Numbered from the stretch's first letter, positions 25,681 to 35,671 are shown. The stretch: 64,000 nt of DNA from Sphingorhabdus sp. EL138 (GCF_945882965.1 NZ_CAMCWY010000013.1:18425-82424); one strand, 5' to 3'. Numbers and translations: made by a program. Notes: generated from the sequence alone by a model not told the origin.

Positions 25681-27024
25681 GTGGATAAACGGCTTACATT
25701 GTGGATATTGGCAGGAATGATCCTCGGCGTGGCCGTGGGTTACGCGGTCCATGTCAGTTTCGCGCCGGACAGTGTGCAGTTCGAATATCTAACCAAAACA
25801 TTCAAACTCCTTTCTGATATATTTTTGAACTTAATCAAATTGTTGGTTGCCCCCCTCATTCTATCGACCATCGTCGTCGGCATTGCGCATATGGGCGACA
25901 GTTCGGCGCTTGGGCGTATCGGTTTTCGCGCAATTACATGGTTTATCATTGCCAGCTTTATCTCCATTGGCCTCGGCTTGTTGATGGTTAACCTGTTTCA
26001 ACCGGGCGTTGGCGCGCCTGTTGACGGGATTGCAAATGCCGCAGCAACGATTGGAGAGGTCAAGAAGCTCGACTTTTGGGAATTCATTCTTTCGATTTTC
26101 CCCAAAAACGCTTTCGAGGCGATGGCCACTAATAACATCTTGCAGATTTTGGTGTTTGCATTGTTCGCTGGCATCGCGCTTTCGGCCTTAGGCGAAAAGG
26201 GTGCACCTTTGGTGCGCGGTGCCGAGTCACTTGCGGAGATGATGCTTCAGATCACGCATTATGTGATGCGTTATGCCCCAGTAGCGGTGTTTGGCGCACT
26301 GGCCGCCGTTGTAGCGAAAAGCGGCCTAGCGATCCTTGCGACCTATTTGGAACTGGTCACTGAGTTTTATCTGTCGCTGGCGTTGCTCTGGATAATTCTC
26401 TTGACCATCGGCGCGATCTTTCTGGGGCGACGCATATGGACGCTCATCCGCTACATTCGCGAACCAATGCTTATCGCTTTCTCGACCGCCTCAAGCGAAG
26501 CGGCGTTGCCAAAATTGTTTGAACAGCTTGACCGCTTTGGTGTCCCCCGCCGAATTTCGGGCTTCATGCTGCCCTTGGGTTACAGCTTCAACCTTGATGG
26601 TTCGATGATGTATATGAGCTTTGCGACCATCTTCATCGCGCAAGCTTATGGCATTGACCTATCCATCGGCACGCAGATCCTGATCCTGCTTACGCTGATG
26701 ATTTCGTCCAAAGGCGTCGCCGCCGTGCCGCGTGCGTCGTTGGTGGTCATCACCGGCACGCTGGCGATGTTTGACCTGCCCGTTGAGGGTGTCGCGCTGA
26801 TCCTTGCGATTGATCAGTTTCTCGATATGGGCCGCACCGCGACCAATGTCGTCGGTAACGCCGTCGCAACGTCCGTCATTACGAAATGGGAGGGGATGCT
26901 TGAGGTCGAAGAGCCCGCGTATATCGAATCCCCGCATGCACCAGCGCACACCATTGCCGATGGTAAAGCGGGGCTAGACCTCGCCAGCGATATGGTCACT
27001 GACGAGCGATCGACCAAAATTTAA
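25681..27024 (+). CDS. Dicarboxylate/amino acid:cation symporter (DAACS family)
   Basis: An inner-membrane sodium- or proton-coupled carrier of 447 residues, of the DctA/GltP type. It has about eight helices and two re-entrant loops. The serine-rich hairpin is FSTASSEAALP. The transport-site region is GYSFNLDGSMMYMSFATIFIAQA, and RTATNVVGNAVAT is present near the C-terminus. GTG at 25681, 5 nt after GGAGG, is the chosen start. Likely substrates are C4-dicarboxylates or acidic amino acids. It converges with the methyltransferase gene, overlapping by 4 bp. Confidence 0.92.
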   Translation: MDKRLTLWILAGMILGVAVGYAVHVSFAPDSVQFEYLTKTFKLLSDIFLNLIKLLVAPLILSTIVVGIAHMGDSSALGRIGFRAITWFIIASFISIGLGLLMVNLFQPGVGAPVDGIANAAATIGEVKKLDFWEFILSIFPKNAFEAMATNNILQILVFALFAGIALSALGEKGAPLVRGAESLAEMMLQITHYVMRYAPVAVFGALAAVVAKSGLAILATYLELVTEFYLSLALLWIILLTIGAIFLGRRIWTLIRYIREPMLIAFSTASSEAALPKLFEQLDRFGVPRRISGFMLPLGYSFNLDGSMMYMSFATIFIAQAYGIDLSIGTQILILLTLMISSKGVAAVPRASLVVITGTLAMFDLPVEGVALILAIDQFLDMGRTATNVVGNAVATSVITKWEGMLEVEEPAYIESPHAPAHTIADGKAGLDLASDMVTDERSTKI

Positions 27025-27758
27025 GCGGGGTGCTTGTGCCCAAGCAAGGTGCCCTTGGCCCCTTTGCTGTCGAGCGTGAAGTCCATGTTCGCATGTTCTT
27101 TGCGCCAGCGCCGCGTCACGACACGCTCGCCTGGTCGCGCAGCGTCATCCAGCAGCACCCTGCCGCCGGGACGAATAAGCGGGAACAGGCTTGCGGCCAC
27201 GCCCCGCACATGCGGATGGATGGCCCAAGGCGGGCCATCAACGATGAGTAAGTCAATCTCATTAGGCACATCGGACAGTTGATACCAGTGCCCCGGCCAG
27301 CCTGATGGTGGCGCGCCCAGCGGAGCATAACGGATTTCTGCGTCCATATCATTGTCGCGGATCCAGTCTTGAGTCGTTTGCGCGAACGCAGCATGTTGGT
27401 CAAAGCTGACAATTTTGCCGCCACCAAAAAGCTGCAGAGCGCGCGCCGCAACAAAGGTGGACGCGCCGCAGCCAAGCTCAAGTACTTGCGCCGGTCGCAT
27501 CTCTTCGATTGCAGAAACGATATGCCACAAAAAATGGGTATCAGCTTTCCAACTGCCCAGATTAGGCAGCGCATCCAGCGGCAACCCAAGATAGGCGAGC
27601 AAAGCAGCCTTGTCTTTTTTGCGCCCACCATGGAGGCTGCGTAGCAACCACGGCCATTGAATAGCACCATAGGCCATGACCATGAAGCGGTCGCTCAACG
27701 ACAAGCTAAGGTCCAAATCATGGAGAGGCATGTACGCCGTCGTTTCGCGTGTCGTCAT
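27021..27758 (-). CDS. Class I SAM-dependent methyltransferase-like protein
   Basis: A 245-residue protein with the Rossmann motif I VLELGCGAST, the acidic post-II segment KIVSFDQHAA and motif IV LLIVDGPP. The pattern suits a SAM-binding methyltransferase of the O-methyltransferase-like type. The ATG at 27758 with GGGGTGAG upstream is preferred over a start 13 codons earlier. The substrate is unknown. It is divergent from the MFS transporter gene. Confidence 0.72.
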   Translation of the reverse strand: MTTRETTAYMPLHDLDLSLSLSDRFMVMAYGAIQWPWLLRSLHGGRKKDKAALLAYLGLPLDALPNLGSWKADTHFLWHIVSAIEEMRPAQVLELGCGASTFVAARALQLFGGGKIVSFDQHAAFAQTTQDWIRDNDMDAEIRYAPLGAPPSGWPGHWYQLSDVPNEIDLLIVDGPPWAIHPHVRGVAASLFPLIRPGGRVLLDDAARPGERVVTRRWRKEHANMDFTLDSKGAKGTLLGHKHPA

Positions 27759-27931
27759 CTCACCCCAAGAGCGGTGAAGCGGACAACAGTCAATCAAAGA
27801 GTGCTAGGGCTGTCTGATTTTACGCAAGCATGGCAAAGCCCGCGATTGACCCTGTGCGCGCAACGAACCTTTCAAGGCTTTGACAATGTCGAAATTTATC
27901 CCATAACCCAGCGCAGGAAGAGGAGACAATC

Positions 27932-29233
27932 ATGGACGAAGGCCCAAGGGCGCACGTTGCCAAACCGACCGTTACCAATCCAAAATTGCTGCTGTGGATA
28001 TTGATGGTTGTTTATGTCTTGAACTTCCTTGACCGGCAGATCGTCAATATTTTGGCTGAACCCATCAGCAGGGATCTCAACCTTTCCGATACCCAAATTG
28101 GTTTGTTGACTGGCCTTGCCTTTGCGCTTTTCTATACATTGTTGGGCATCCCCATTGCGCGCTATGCGGACAATAGCAGCACCAACCGCGTTGGCCTGAT
28201 CTCCACATCCCTGGCGGTCTGGTCCGCCATGACGGCCTTATGCGGATTGGCGCAAAATTTTGCGCAATTGGCGCTCGCCCGCGTGGGCGTTGGCGTAGGT
28301 GAGGCAGGGTGCACCCCCGCCGCCCACTCGCTCATTACCGACAGCGTTCCACCCGAAAAAAGATCATCGGCCATCGCTTTTTACGGCCTTGGTATTCCGA
28401 TTGGCAGCTTATTGGGTTTGGTAATCGGTGGTGTATTGAACGATGCTTATGGCTGGCGCGTAGCATTTATGGCGGTCGCCATTCCGGGTCTCATATTGGC
28501 GGCCTTATTGCCCTTCATATTGCGCGAACCACGCAAGGCCGAGGCCGCTGCCCGCGCATTATCCGGCGATAAAGCGCGCGAGGTTCTTTCGACTAAAAAC
28601 GCGCTCAAAGAGGTTTTTAGTTCGCGCGCCTTTGTGATGTTGGTAATCGCGGCATCATTCACGGCGTTTCTGTCTTACGGTAAAAGCGTGTGGGCGGTCA
28701 TATTGTTCATCCGTTCGCATGGCCTTAGCCCCGGCGAAACCGGCCTTTTGCTTGGCCTTGTCTTGGGCGTGGCGGGCATTATCGGCACCTGGATTGGCGG
28801 CATGATGGCCGACAAGTTCGGCAAAATCGATAAACGTCATTTGTTGACCACACCTGCCATTGGGATGGTCATTGCAACGCCCATATTGTTCTTGGGCTAT
28901 TTCGCAACCGACTGGCGCGTGGCGATACTCATATTGTTTGTGCCAACGGCATTGAACGCGGCTTATTACGGCCCGACCTATGCCACTGTGCAAGGCCTAG
29001 TAAGACCGGAGGCGCGCGCAGTCGCCGCCGCGTTCATGCTGTTCGGCCAAAACCTCATTGGACTTGGGTTAGGACCGTTGTTGTTCGGCATGATGTCGGA
29101 CGCGTTCAAGCCGCTGGCCGGCGACGATAGCGTCCGTTGGGTGCTTTACGGCGCAGCATGGCTTGGCCTCATCCCCGCCTTTTTCTTCTGGCGCGCAAGC
29201 TTGCGGTTAAATGCGGAGCTTAAAAGCGGTTAA
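27932..29233 (+). CDS. MFS transporter, Spinster-like
   Basis: A major-facilitator transporter of 433 residues with twelve predicted helices. It has the early motif [15 protein letters not shown], the loop 2-3 motif [17 protein letters not shown], and [19 protein letters not shown]. These are marks of the Spinster-like proteobacterial subgroup, frequent in sphingomonads and often tied to aromatic or lipid substrates. The ribosome binding site GGAAGAGGAG precedes the ATG. It converges with purA, overlapping by 4 bp. The substrate is unknown. Confidence 0.9.
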   Translation: MDEGPRAHVAKPTVTNPKLLLWILMVVYVLNFLDRQIVNILAEPISRDLNLSDTQIGLLTGLAFALFYTLLGIPIARYADNSSTNRVGLISTSLAVWSAMTALCGLAQNFAQLALARVGVGVGEAGCTPAAHSLITDSVPPEKRSSAIAFYGLGIPIGSLLGLVIGGVLNDAYGWRVAFMAVAIPGLILAALLPFILREPRKAEAAARALSGDKAREVLSTKNALKEVFSSRAFVMLVIAASFTAFLSYGKSVWAVILFIRSHGLSPGETGLLLGLVLGVAGIIGTWIGGMMADKFGKIDKRHLLTTPAIGMVIATPILFLGYFATDWRVAILILFVPTALNAAYYGPTYATVQGLVRPEARAVAAAFMLFGQNLIGLGLGPLLFGMMSDAFKPLAGDDSVRWVLYGAAWLGLIPAFFFWRASLRLNAELKSG

Positions 29234-30519
29234 TCGGCAAACGGATCGCGCACCAAGATCGTATCTTCGCGCTGCGGCGAGGTTGATACCAAGGCAACGG
29301 GCGTTTCGATCAATTCCTGCACACGCGTGATATATTTGATCGCTTGTGCCGGAAGGTCGGCCCAACTGCGCGCGCCTGCGGTCGTTTCCTGCCAGCCGGG
29401 CATTTCTTCGTAGATTGGCTCCACGGCGGCTTGCTCTGCGGCATGCGCTGGCAGATAATCATAGACCTTACCGTTCAGGCGATAGCCGGTGCAGATCTTG
29501 ATCGTGTCGAACCCGTCAAGCACATCGAGCTTAGTTAGCGCAATGCCGGTCACGCCGGACACAGCGCAGCTTTGACGCACGATCACGGCGTCAAACCAAC
29601 CACAGCGGCGCTTGCGGCCCGTGACAGTGCCAAATTCATGGCCGCGTTCACCCAGCCTTTGGCCGGTTTCATCCTCAAGCTCGGTCGGGAATGGCCCTGA
29701 CCCAACCCGCGTGGTGTAGGCCTTGACGATACCAAGCACAAAGCCCGCCGCACTTGGCCCAAGGCCGGAGCCGGCCGCCGCTGTGCCTGAAACAGTGTTG
29801 GACGACGTCACGAACGGATAAGTGCCATGGTCAACGTCAAGCAAGACACCTTGCGCGCCTTCAAACAATATCCGCGCGCCGGCCTTGCGCACCTTATTCA
29901 ATCGCCGCCACACCGGCTCGGCATATTCCAGAACAAAGGGTGCGATTTCCTTAAGCTCGGCAATAAGGCGCGCGCGATCGACTGGCGGTTCGCCAAATCC
30001 GGCACGCAAGGCATCATGGTGCGCACATAGACGGTCAAGCTGCGTATCCAGCGCATCCAGATGCGCCAGATCACACACGCGGATCGCGCGGCGGCCGACC
30101 TTGTCTTCATATGCGGGGCCAATGCCGCGGCCAGTCGTGCCAATCTTGCCCGAACCCGCTGCGGTTTCCCGCAAACCATCCAAGTCGCGGTGAATCGGCA
30201 GAATCAACGCGCAGTTATCGGCCAGCGCAAAATTCTCGGTCGTGATGGAAACGCCTTGCCCACGCAGCTTCGTCATTTCATCGCGCAACGCCCAAGGGTC
30301 GAGAACCACGCCATTGCCAATAATCGACAGCGTTCCGGTGACGATCCCCGACGGCAGCAACGACAATTTATAGACATTGTCGCCAACGACCAAAGTGTGG
30401 CCGGCATTATGCCCGCCTTGAAAGCGGACAACGGCATCGGCGCGTTCCGCCAACCAGTCGACAATCTTGCCTTTACCCTCGTCGCCCCATTGCGCGCCAA
30501 TTACGGTTACATTCGCCAT
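29230..30519 (-). CDS. purA: Adenylosuccinate synthetase
   Basis: Condenses IMP and aspartate with GTP in AMP biosynthesis. It has 429 residues with the N-terminal P-loop-like [14 protein letters not shown], the catalytic [17 protein letters not shown] and the C-terminal [11 protein letters not shown]. It is complete and of typical length. It lies downstream of hisZ on the same strand, 138 bp away; this neighbourhood is recurrent in alphaproteobacteria. Purine and histidine synthesis meet through ATP and AICAR. Confidence 0.98.
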   Translation of the reverse strand: MANVTVIGAQWGDEGKGKIVDWLAERADAVVRFQGGHNAGHTLVVGDNVYKLSLLPSGIVTGTLSIIGNGVVLDPWALRDEMTKLRGQGVSITTENFALADNCALILPIHRDLDGLRETAAGSGKIGTTGRGIGPAYEDKVGRRAIRVCDLAHLDALDTQLDRLCAHHDALRAGFGEPPVDRARLIAELKEIAPFVLEYAEPVWRRLNKVRKAGARILFEGAQGVLLDVDHGTYPFVTSSNTVSGTAAAGSGLGPSAAGFVLGIVKAYTTRVGSGPFPTELEDETGQRLGERGHEFGTVTGRKRRCGWFDAVIVRQSCAVSGVTGIALTKLDVLDGFDTIKICTGYRLNGKVYDYLPAHAAEQAAVEPIYEEMPGWQETTAGARSWADLPAQAIKYITRVQELIETPVALVSTSPQREDTILVRDPFAD

Positions 30520-30657
30520 CAGATATTCCCTGTCAAAGCCAGATAGCTCTGGGGCCTTTTTCTGCGCAGGAGATTTTTCCTGCGAAGGGATCCGCCGTAA
30601 GCTCCGTTATGATTATGCGCGGCTGGCGTCCACCCTAAAGCTGCATGAAGGACGATT

Positions 30658-31776
30658 TCAGACGGGAATGGCTTGACCATTTGTCCAAATATGGGTGCAG
30701 CTCAGCACAGCGGCGCTGTCATTCTCATCCAATGCGGCCACCGTCGCCCAACCTTCATGGCGCATTTTTGCCGCGGTCGCGGCGTCTGTGCCCAGTGGCA
30801 GAAAAACACGCCGGACGAGGCTTTCGTCAGCCAGATCAATCAACGGGTCGGGATAGAGTGAGAAGCCAGTCGCCGGTTCCGATGGTCCATCGGCACGATC
30901 GATGTAATAAGTGCCACCGCGACCAAGCGCAGCGCTGTAGCCTTTGGCAAAAATCGTAAAGCCGAACCAGCTTTGATATTCAAAGCCATGCCGCTCGGTC
31001 GGGTCAAGTGTCACATTGGCGCGGCCCGCAATATTGCCAGCAATGGCTTCCAAGGCACGGATTCGCGACGCGAGCGCCCCGCCTGCATCAATCGCCCGCA
31101 ATTTCTCAACCGCTTCTGTGAATGGGCCAGTCGCCGCGAGCAGCGGCAAATAGGCATCCGCCCCCAACGCACTTAGTCCGCCTGCGTCCTTCATATCCAG
31201 TTCGGACCGAATGGCATCAATCTTGTCCGCCGCCAAAGGCAGTGCCTTTTCCGCCAGCCGTTCCACAAGGTCAGGCAAGGTGAAATCGATGGTGATGTCT
31301 TTAACGCCCGCCGCCTCAAGCGCATCAATGGCAACGCCAACAATTTCGCAAGCGGCAGCCACGCTGTCATTGCCGACCAATTCTGCACCCAATTGCGTCA
31401 GTTCCCGTTCAGGGCGCAACTGCATGGCGCGCAACCGCAGGATCTGACCATGATAGGCCAAGCGCAGCGGTCGCGGCGCGTTTTTCATCCGCGTTGTGGC
31501 GATGCGCCCAACCTGCACCGTGATATCACCGCGCAGCGCAAGCGTGTGGCCGGACACAGGGTCGGTAAACCGCAAATGCTGATTACGGTTGGCATCGCCG
31601 CTATGCTTGGCGAGCACCGATTCAAATTCCGCCAAGGCGGGTGCCACGCGGGCATAGCCGTAGCTTGCCAACACGTCGATCATCGCCCGCGATACCCGCG
31701 CCGCAACCTCCGCTTGGGGAGGAAGTCGGTCGCGGAACCCTTCGGGCAGCAAATCAGGTTGAATATTCATGCGCAC
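30658..31776 (-). CDS. hisZ: ATP phosphoribosyltransferase regulatory subunit
   Basis: A class II histidyl-tRNA-synthetase-like subunit of 372 residues that activates the short form of HisG in the first step of histidine synthesis. Visible are the paralogue motif 2-like segment HLRFTDPVSGHTLALRGDITVQVGRIA, GRGGTYYID and a weakly conserved C-terminus. It lacks the anticodon-binding domain of true HisRS. hisG is not in the window. It is upstream of purA. Confidence 0.94.
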   Translation of the reverse strand: MRMNIQPDLLPEGFRDRLPPQAEVAARVSRAMIDVLASYGYARVAPALAEFESVLAKHSGDANRNQHLRFTDPVSGHTLALRGDITVQVGRIATTRMKNAPRPLRLAYHGQILRLRAMQLRPERELTQLGAELVGNDSVAAACEIVGVAIDALEAAGVKDITIDFTLPDLVERLAEKALPLAADKIDAIRSELDMKDAGGLSALGADAYLPLLAATGPFTEAVEKLRAIDAGGALASRIRALEAIAGNIAGRANVTLDPTERHGFEYQSWFGFTIFAKGYSAALGRGGTYYIDRADGPSEPATGFSLYPDPLIDLADESLVRRVFLPLGTDAATAAKMRHEGWATVAALDENDSAAVLSCTHIWTNGQAIPV

Positions 31777-31811
31777 TCTTTACCGCAAAAGTCCAAGCGG
31801 GGAAGCCCTGC

Positions 31812-31829
31812 TTAGGGCCAGGACCACTA
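31812..31829. repeat. Fragment of the TAGGGTCAGGACC repeat at the serA stop
   Basis: The sequence TTAGGGCCAGGACCACTA differs by one base from the terminal repeat at 16852. The TAG stop codon of serA (minus strand) forms its distal end. Confidence 0.55.
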
Positions 31830-33410
31830 AAACTTCAGCGCCTTTACGGTTTTAACACCGGGAAGCGAACCAAGCTGTTGAAGGACAGCTTCTGGGATCG
31901 CCGCATCCATGGACAGAAGCAAAACGGCCTCACCGCCCGCGCTACGACGGCCAAGATGGAATGTGCCGATATTCAATCCAGCCTCACCCAAGGTCGTGCC
32001 AACACGGCCAATAAAGCCCGGCGCATCTTCATTGACGATGTAGAGCATGTTGCCTTCAAGCTCCGCCTCAAGGCTGATGCCGAAAATCTCGACAAGCCGG
32101 GCTTCGCTATTGGCGAACAACGTCCCTGCAACCGAACGTGGGCCTTGCGCCGTGTTGACGGTGACGCGCACCAATGTGTGATAGGCACCTGCCTTGTCAT
32201 GGCGGACTTCGCGAATGTCAAAGCCACGCTCTTTGGCTAAAAACGGCGCATTGACCATGTTCACCGCGTCGGAAAAACGCCGCATGAAGCCAGCGAGAAC
32301 CGCGGCCGTAATGGGTTTAATGTTCAGTTCCGCCGCAGCGCCCTCAACCTCAATCGCAATATTGTCGAGATTATCATGCGCCAACTGGCCAACCAGCGAA
32401 CCCAATTTTAGTGCAAGGGTCGTATATGGCTTCAACTTCGGCGCTTCTTCAGCAGAAAGGCTTGGCATGTTCAGCGCATTGGTAACGCCGCCATTGACCA
32501 GATAATCCGCCATTTGTTCGGCCACCTGAAGCGCAACATTGACCTGCGCCTCATTGGTCGACGCACCCAGATGCGGGGTGCAGATGAAGTTTGGCGTGCC
32601 GAACAGGGGCGATTCCTTCGCTGGCTCAGTCGCAAAAACGTCCAAAGCTGCGCCGCCGACTTGGCCGCTGTCCAACGCCTCTTTCAGCGCCTCTTCATCG
32701 ATCAACCCGCCACGTGCGCAGTTAATGATGCGGACACCCTTTTTGGTCTTCGCAAGATTTTCCCGCGACAATATGTTGCGGGTTTGGTCGGTCAGCGGCG
32801 TATGCAAGGTGATGAAGTCTGCCTTGGCAAGCAACGTATCGAGGTCAGCCTTTTCAATGCCCATTTCAATTGCGCGATCGGCGGTGAGGAAGGGGTCAAA
32901 GGCCACGACCTTCATCCGCAATCCCAGCGCGCGGCTCGCGACAATCGATCCGATATTGCCAGCGCCGATAAGTCCAAGCGTCTTGCCGGTAACTTCAATA
33001 CCCATGAAATCATTTTTTGGCCATTTGCCAGCTTGCGTTTGCGCATTGGCCTCAGGCAATTGACGCGCAAGGGCGAACATCAAGGCGATGGCGTGTTCAG
33101 CCGTTGTGATCGAATTGCCAAAAGGCGTGTTCATAACGACAACACCTTTGGCCGACGCATTGGGAATGTCGACATTGTCGACGCCAATGCCGGCGCGACC
33201 AATAACCTTTAGGTTTGTAGCCGCGTCCAAAATCTGCTTGGTAACTTTCGTCGACGAACGGATTGCAAGACCGTCATAGTCGCCAATCATTGCAGCAAGT
33301 TCATCCGGCGTTTTGTCAGTGATGACATCAACATCACATCCGCGTTCAGCAAAAATCTTTGCTGCGTTGGGGTCCATTTTGTCGGAAATAAGTACGCGTG
33401 GTTTTGTCAT
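31827..33410 (-). CDS. serA: D-3-phosphoglycerate dehydrogenase
   Basis: Catalyses NAD-dependent oxidation of 3-phosphoglycerate, the first step of serine synthesis. It has 527 residues in the long form: substrate/nucleotide-binding domains with GLIGAGNIGSIVASRA, the catalytic Arg/Glu/His pattern (NCARGGLIDEEAL, CTPHLGAST), an intervening ASB domain and a C-terminal ACT domain (VNEDAPGFIGRVGTTLGEAG). The ACT domain suggests serine feedback. serC lies directly upstream on the same strand, separated by a palindromic repeat. AGGA precedes the ATG. Confidence 0.97.
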   Translation of the reverse strand: MTKPRVLISDKMDPNAAKIFAERGCDVDVITDKTPDELAAMIGDYDGLAIRSSTKVTKQILDAATNLKVIGRAGIGVDNVDIPNASAKGVVVMNTPFGNSITTAEHAIALMFALARQLPEANAQTQAGKWPKNDFMGIEVTGKTLGLIGAGNIGSIVASRALGLRMKVVAFDPFLTADRAIEMGIEKADLDTLLAKADFITLHTPLTDQTRNILSRENLAKTKKGVRIINCARGGLIDEEALKEALDSGQVGGAALDVFATEPAKESPLFGTPNFICTPHLGASTNEAQVNVALQVAEQMADYLVNGGVTNALNMPSLSAEEAPKLKPYTTLALKLGSLVGQLAHDNLDNIAIEVEGAAAELNIKPITAAVLAGFMRRFSDAVNMVNAPFLAKERGFDIREVRHDKAGAYHTLVRVTVNTAQGPRSVAGTLFANSEARLVEIFGISLEAELEGNMLYIVNEDAPGFIGRVGTTLGEAGLNIGTFHLGRRSAGGEAVLLLSMDAAIPEAVLQQLGSLPGVKTVKALKF

Positions 33411-33435
33411 GGTGGGTTCCTATTCGTATATCGTT

Positions 33436-33526
33436 GTCATCCCCGACTTGATCGGGGATCCATGGTCTGAACTGAATGTTTACGCAAAGATGTCAGCCAA
33501 AGGATTCCCGCGTTCGCGGGAATGAC
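33436..33526. repeat. Palindromic repeat between serC and serA
   Basis: The outer ends are GTCAT and ATGAC. Inside are two strong hairpins, ATCCCCGA-TCGGGGAT and ATTCCCGCG-CGCGGGAAT. It sits in the 128-bp gap inside the serC-serA unit and could attenuate transcription into serA or stabilise the upstream message. Confidence 0.65.
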
Positions 33527-33538
33527 ACTATCGGGGTT

Positions 33539-34663
33539 TTAAGCTTTAGCGGTTTCGTAGGCCCAATCGAGCCATGGCCCGAGCTCCTGAATATCGGCGG
33601 TATCAACGGTTGCACCGCACCAGATGCGCAAGCCCGGCGGGGCGTCGCGATATCCGGCGATGTCATAGGCCGCATGCTCTGCCTCAAGCAAAGACGCCAT
33701 TTTCTTGATCATCGCTTCGTCCGCACCCTTGACGGTCAAACAGACCGAAGTGGTCGACCGGATAGCAGAGTCAGCAGCAAGAAATCCTAGATAATCGCGT
33801 GTCTCGACGATTTTTGCGAGCGCAGCAGCATTGGCGTTACTGCGGGCCATAAGCCCCTGCAAACCACCAACGGTTTTCGCCCACTCAAGTGCGAAGATCA
33901 CATCTTCCACTGCGAGCATCGACGGTGTGTTGATTGTCTCGCCCTTAAAGATGCCTTCGGCGAGCGCGCCTTTGGCCATGAGCCGAAAAATCTTCGGCAG
34001 CGGCCATGATGGCGTGTATGTTTCGAGCCGCTCGACAGCGCGTGGTCCGAGGATGATTACGCCGTGCGCACCCTCCCCGCCCAGAACTTTCTGCCAAGAA
34101 AAGGTCGTCACGTCGAGCTTGTCCCAAGGCATGTCATACGCAAAAACCGCGCTGGTCGCGTCGTTGAAGGTCAGACCTTCGCGGGTATCGCTGATCCAAT
34201 CGCCATTGGGAACGCGCACACCCGAGGTGGTCCCGTTCCAAGTGAATAGCACATCGTGGCTTTGGTCAATCGACGCCATGTCGGGCAATTGCCCGTAATC
34301 GACACGGATTACCGTAGGATCGATTTTAAGTTGCTTGACTGCGTCAGTTACCCAGCCTTCGCCAAAACTTTCCCACGCCGTGGCCGTCACTGGACGCGCG
34401 CCGAGCATGGTCCACATAGCCATTTCATAAGCGCCGGTGTCAGATGCCGGAACAATTCCGATACGGTGCGTGTCGGGCACCTGTAACACTTCGCGCATCA
34501 GGTCGATAGCGCGCTGCAGGCGTGATTTGCCGATTTTCGCACGATGCGAACGGCCAAGCGATTCGGTTTGCAGTTTTTCCGCGCTCCAGCCTGGCGGTTT
34601 CGCGCAGGGACCGGAAGAAAAGAACGGACGTGCCGGTTTAACGGCGGGGGGTACTATAGTCAT
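33539..34663 (-). CDS. serC: Phosphoserine aminotransferase
   Basis: A PLP enzyme that converts 3-phosphohydroxypyruvate and glutamate to phosphoserine. It has 374 residues in the alphaproteobacterial form: the N-terminal PFFSSGPCAKPPGW, the nucleotide-like loop GIVPASDTGAYEMAMW, and the PLP lysine region TFSWQKVLGGEGAHG. The ATG at 34663 follows AAGGAGA by 8 nt and gives the family N-terminus. A structured leader precedes it. serA lies downstream, so the pair forms the serine branch operon. Confidence 0.97.
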   Translation of the reverse strand: MTIVPPAVKPARPFFSSGPCAKPPGWSAEKLQTESLGRSHRAKIGKSRLQRAIDLMREVLQVPDTHRIGIVPASDTGAYEMAMWTMLGARPVTATAWESFGEGWVTDAVKQLKIDPTVIRVDYGQLPDMASIDQSHDVLFTWNGTTSGVRVPNGDWISDTREGLTFNDATSAVFAYDMPWDKLDVTTFSWQKVLGGEGAHGVIILGPRAVERLETYTPSWPLPKIFRLMAKGALAEGIFKGETINTPSMLAVEDVIFALEWAKTVGGLQGLMARSNANAAALAKIVETRDYLGFLAADSAIRSTTSVCLTVKGADEAMIKKMASLLEAEHAAYDIAGYRDAPPGLRIWCGATVDTADIQELGPWLDWAYETAKA

Positions 34664-34726
34664 GTAAGCGTCTCCTTGCAGAGAGCAGCGCGGCGTTGGG
34701 GCCGCGTGGCCCGGAGCCGCGTTTAC
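34664..34726 (-). ncRNA. Putative serC leader RNA (RF00517-type)
   Basis: The ~63 nt before serC fold into nested stems. GUAAACG at the 5' end pairs with CGCUUAC just before the start codon, with one mismatch. GCGGC pairs with GCCGC. The tip hairpin is GGGCC-ACGC-GGCCC. The closing stem brackets the AAGGAG ribosome binding site. Rfam describes a serC leader motif upstream of serC-serA in alphaproteobacteria, and position and architecture agree; assignment to that family is from memory and not a covariance search. Confidence 0.6.
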
Positions 34727-34766
34727 GCACAGCCCCAGCTTTGTCAATGACTATCGTTAAATGCTA

Positions 34767-35081
34767 TCAATAACCCGTCTTGCGAAACAATACTTCGCCA
34801 CGGCGGCTGACATATAATTTTTCAAGGGTTACGGGGTGGAAATAGGCTTCCACACGGTCGCCTTCAGGGGTGGTGCCATAAACTTCATAGCAGCCGCCAT
34901 CGACTTTCGATTTACGCAAAGTCCAGCCGTCTTTGGTCAGCTTGTCAGTCAGTGCCTTTTGGCTTTTCCATCCGGAAACGGGCCCTGATTTACAGGTGAT
35001 TGCGCCGGTTGCTGATGCGGGGACCGATACAAAGGCGATAGTGGCCACAGCGGCCAGTGAAAGAGGTGTCCATAAACGCAT
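34767..35081 (-). CDS. Secreted PepSY-domain protein
   Basis: A 104-residue exported protein with a signal peptide to about residue 25 (PASA). The mature part has a disulfide-capable cysteine pair (ITCKSG and GGCYEV) and a PepSY-type segment LTDKLTKDGWTLRKSKVDGGCYEVYGTTPEG. AAGGAG stands one base before the first ATG (35087) and seven before the second (35081), so the second is taken. The gene immediately follows the MsrQ-like membrane protein, and the pair may function together in periplasmic redox or heme chemistry. Confidence 0.75.
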   Translation of the reverse strand: MRLWTPLSLAAVATIAFVSVPASATGAITCKSGPVSGWKSQKALTDKLTKDGWTLRKSKVDGGCYEVYGTTPEGDRVEAYFHPVTLEKLYVSRRGEVLFRKTGY

Positions 35082-35083
35082 AT

Positions 35084-35671
35084 TCATGCTCCTTTAAAAA
35101 TCGTTCGGTTAGCAAAAAAATATCGTGCGGCAATGAGAAGCACGAGTGGGATGAAGTGCAGAAGCGCTGGTCCTAAATTATTGTGGATGAATATCCAATG
35201 GACAAGAACCAATACGGCGGTGGGATAAACCAGCCGCTGAAGACGCTTCCACCCAGCCCTTAGCGCGCGCATCGAGGCATCATTGCTGGTCACCGCCAAA
35301 GGCACAAACAATAACATCGCGGCCCAACCGGTCCAGATACCCAGCGCAAGAAACTCGGCGATCATATCATCGAGATTGCCCATATCGATGATGTAGAAAA
35401 TGAGATGCAAACTGGCATAGCCAAAAGCGGCAACGCCCAATGCCCGGCGGCGCTGAATGAGCCAGCTTAGCCATGGCCGGGGCCCAATCAGTGCCAATAA
35501 GGGGCTAAGCAACATCGCGGCAATCATGAAGCGTGCCGACCATTCGCCCGTTGGATGCAGCATATCCATCGCGATCACATCGCCGAAAAAATACGGGCGC
35601 ATCATCACCGCAGCGGGCAAGCACAAAAGCGCCCAGAATGTCGGCTTCTTATTAAGAATGTTTCGCAACAT
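35084..35671 (-). CDS. Ferric reductase-like/MsrQ-type heme membrane protein
   Basis: A 195-residue integral membrane protein with about six helices and the ferric-reductase-like transmembrane domain. Candidate heme ligands are the histidines in YASLHLIFYI and VLVHWIFIHNN. The architecture resembles MsrQ, which passes electrons to the periplasmic methionine sulfoxide reductase MsrP. No msrP is adjacent; instead a small PepSY protein gene follows without a gap. The role is therefore uncertain. Confidence 0.8.
   Translation of the reverse strand: MLRNILNKKPTFWALLCLPAAVMMRPYFFGDVIAMDMLHPTGEWSARFMIAAMLLSPLLALIGPRPWLSWLIQRRRALGVAAFGYASLHLIFYIIDMGNLDDMIAEFLALGIWTGWAAMLLFVPLAVTSNDASMRALRAGWKRLQRLVYPTAVLVLVHWIFIHNNLGPALLHFIPLVLLIAARYFFANRTIFKGA

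Noticed and set aside
33436..33526. CRISPR-like or tandem repeat signal between serC and serA
   Set aside because: It is a single palindromic element with two hairpins, not an array of spaced direct repeats.
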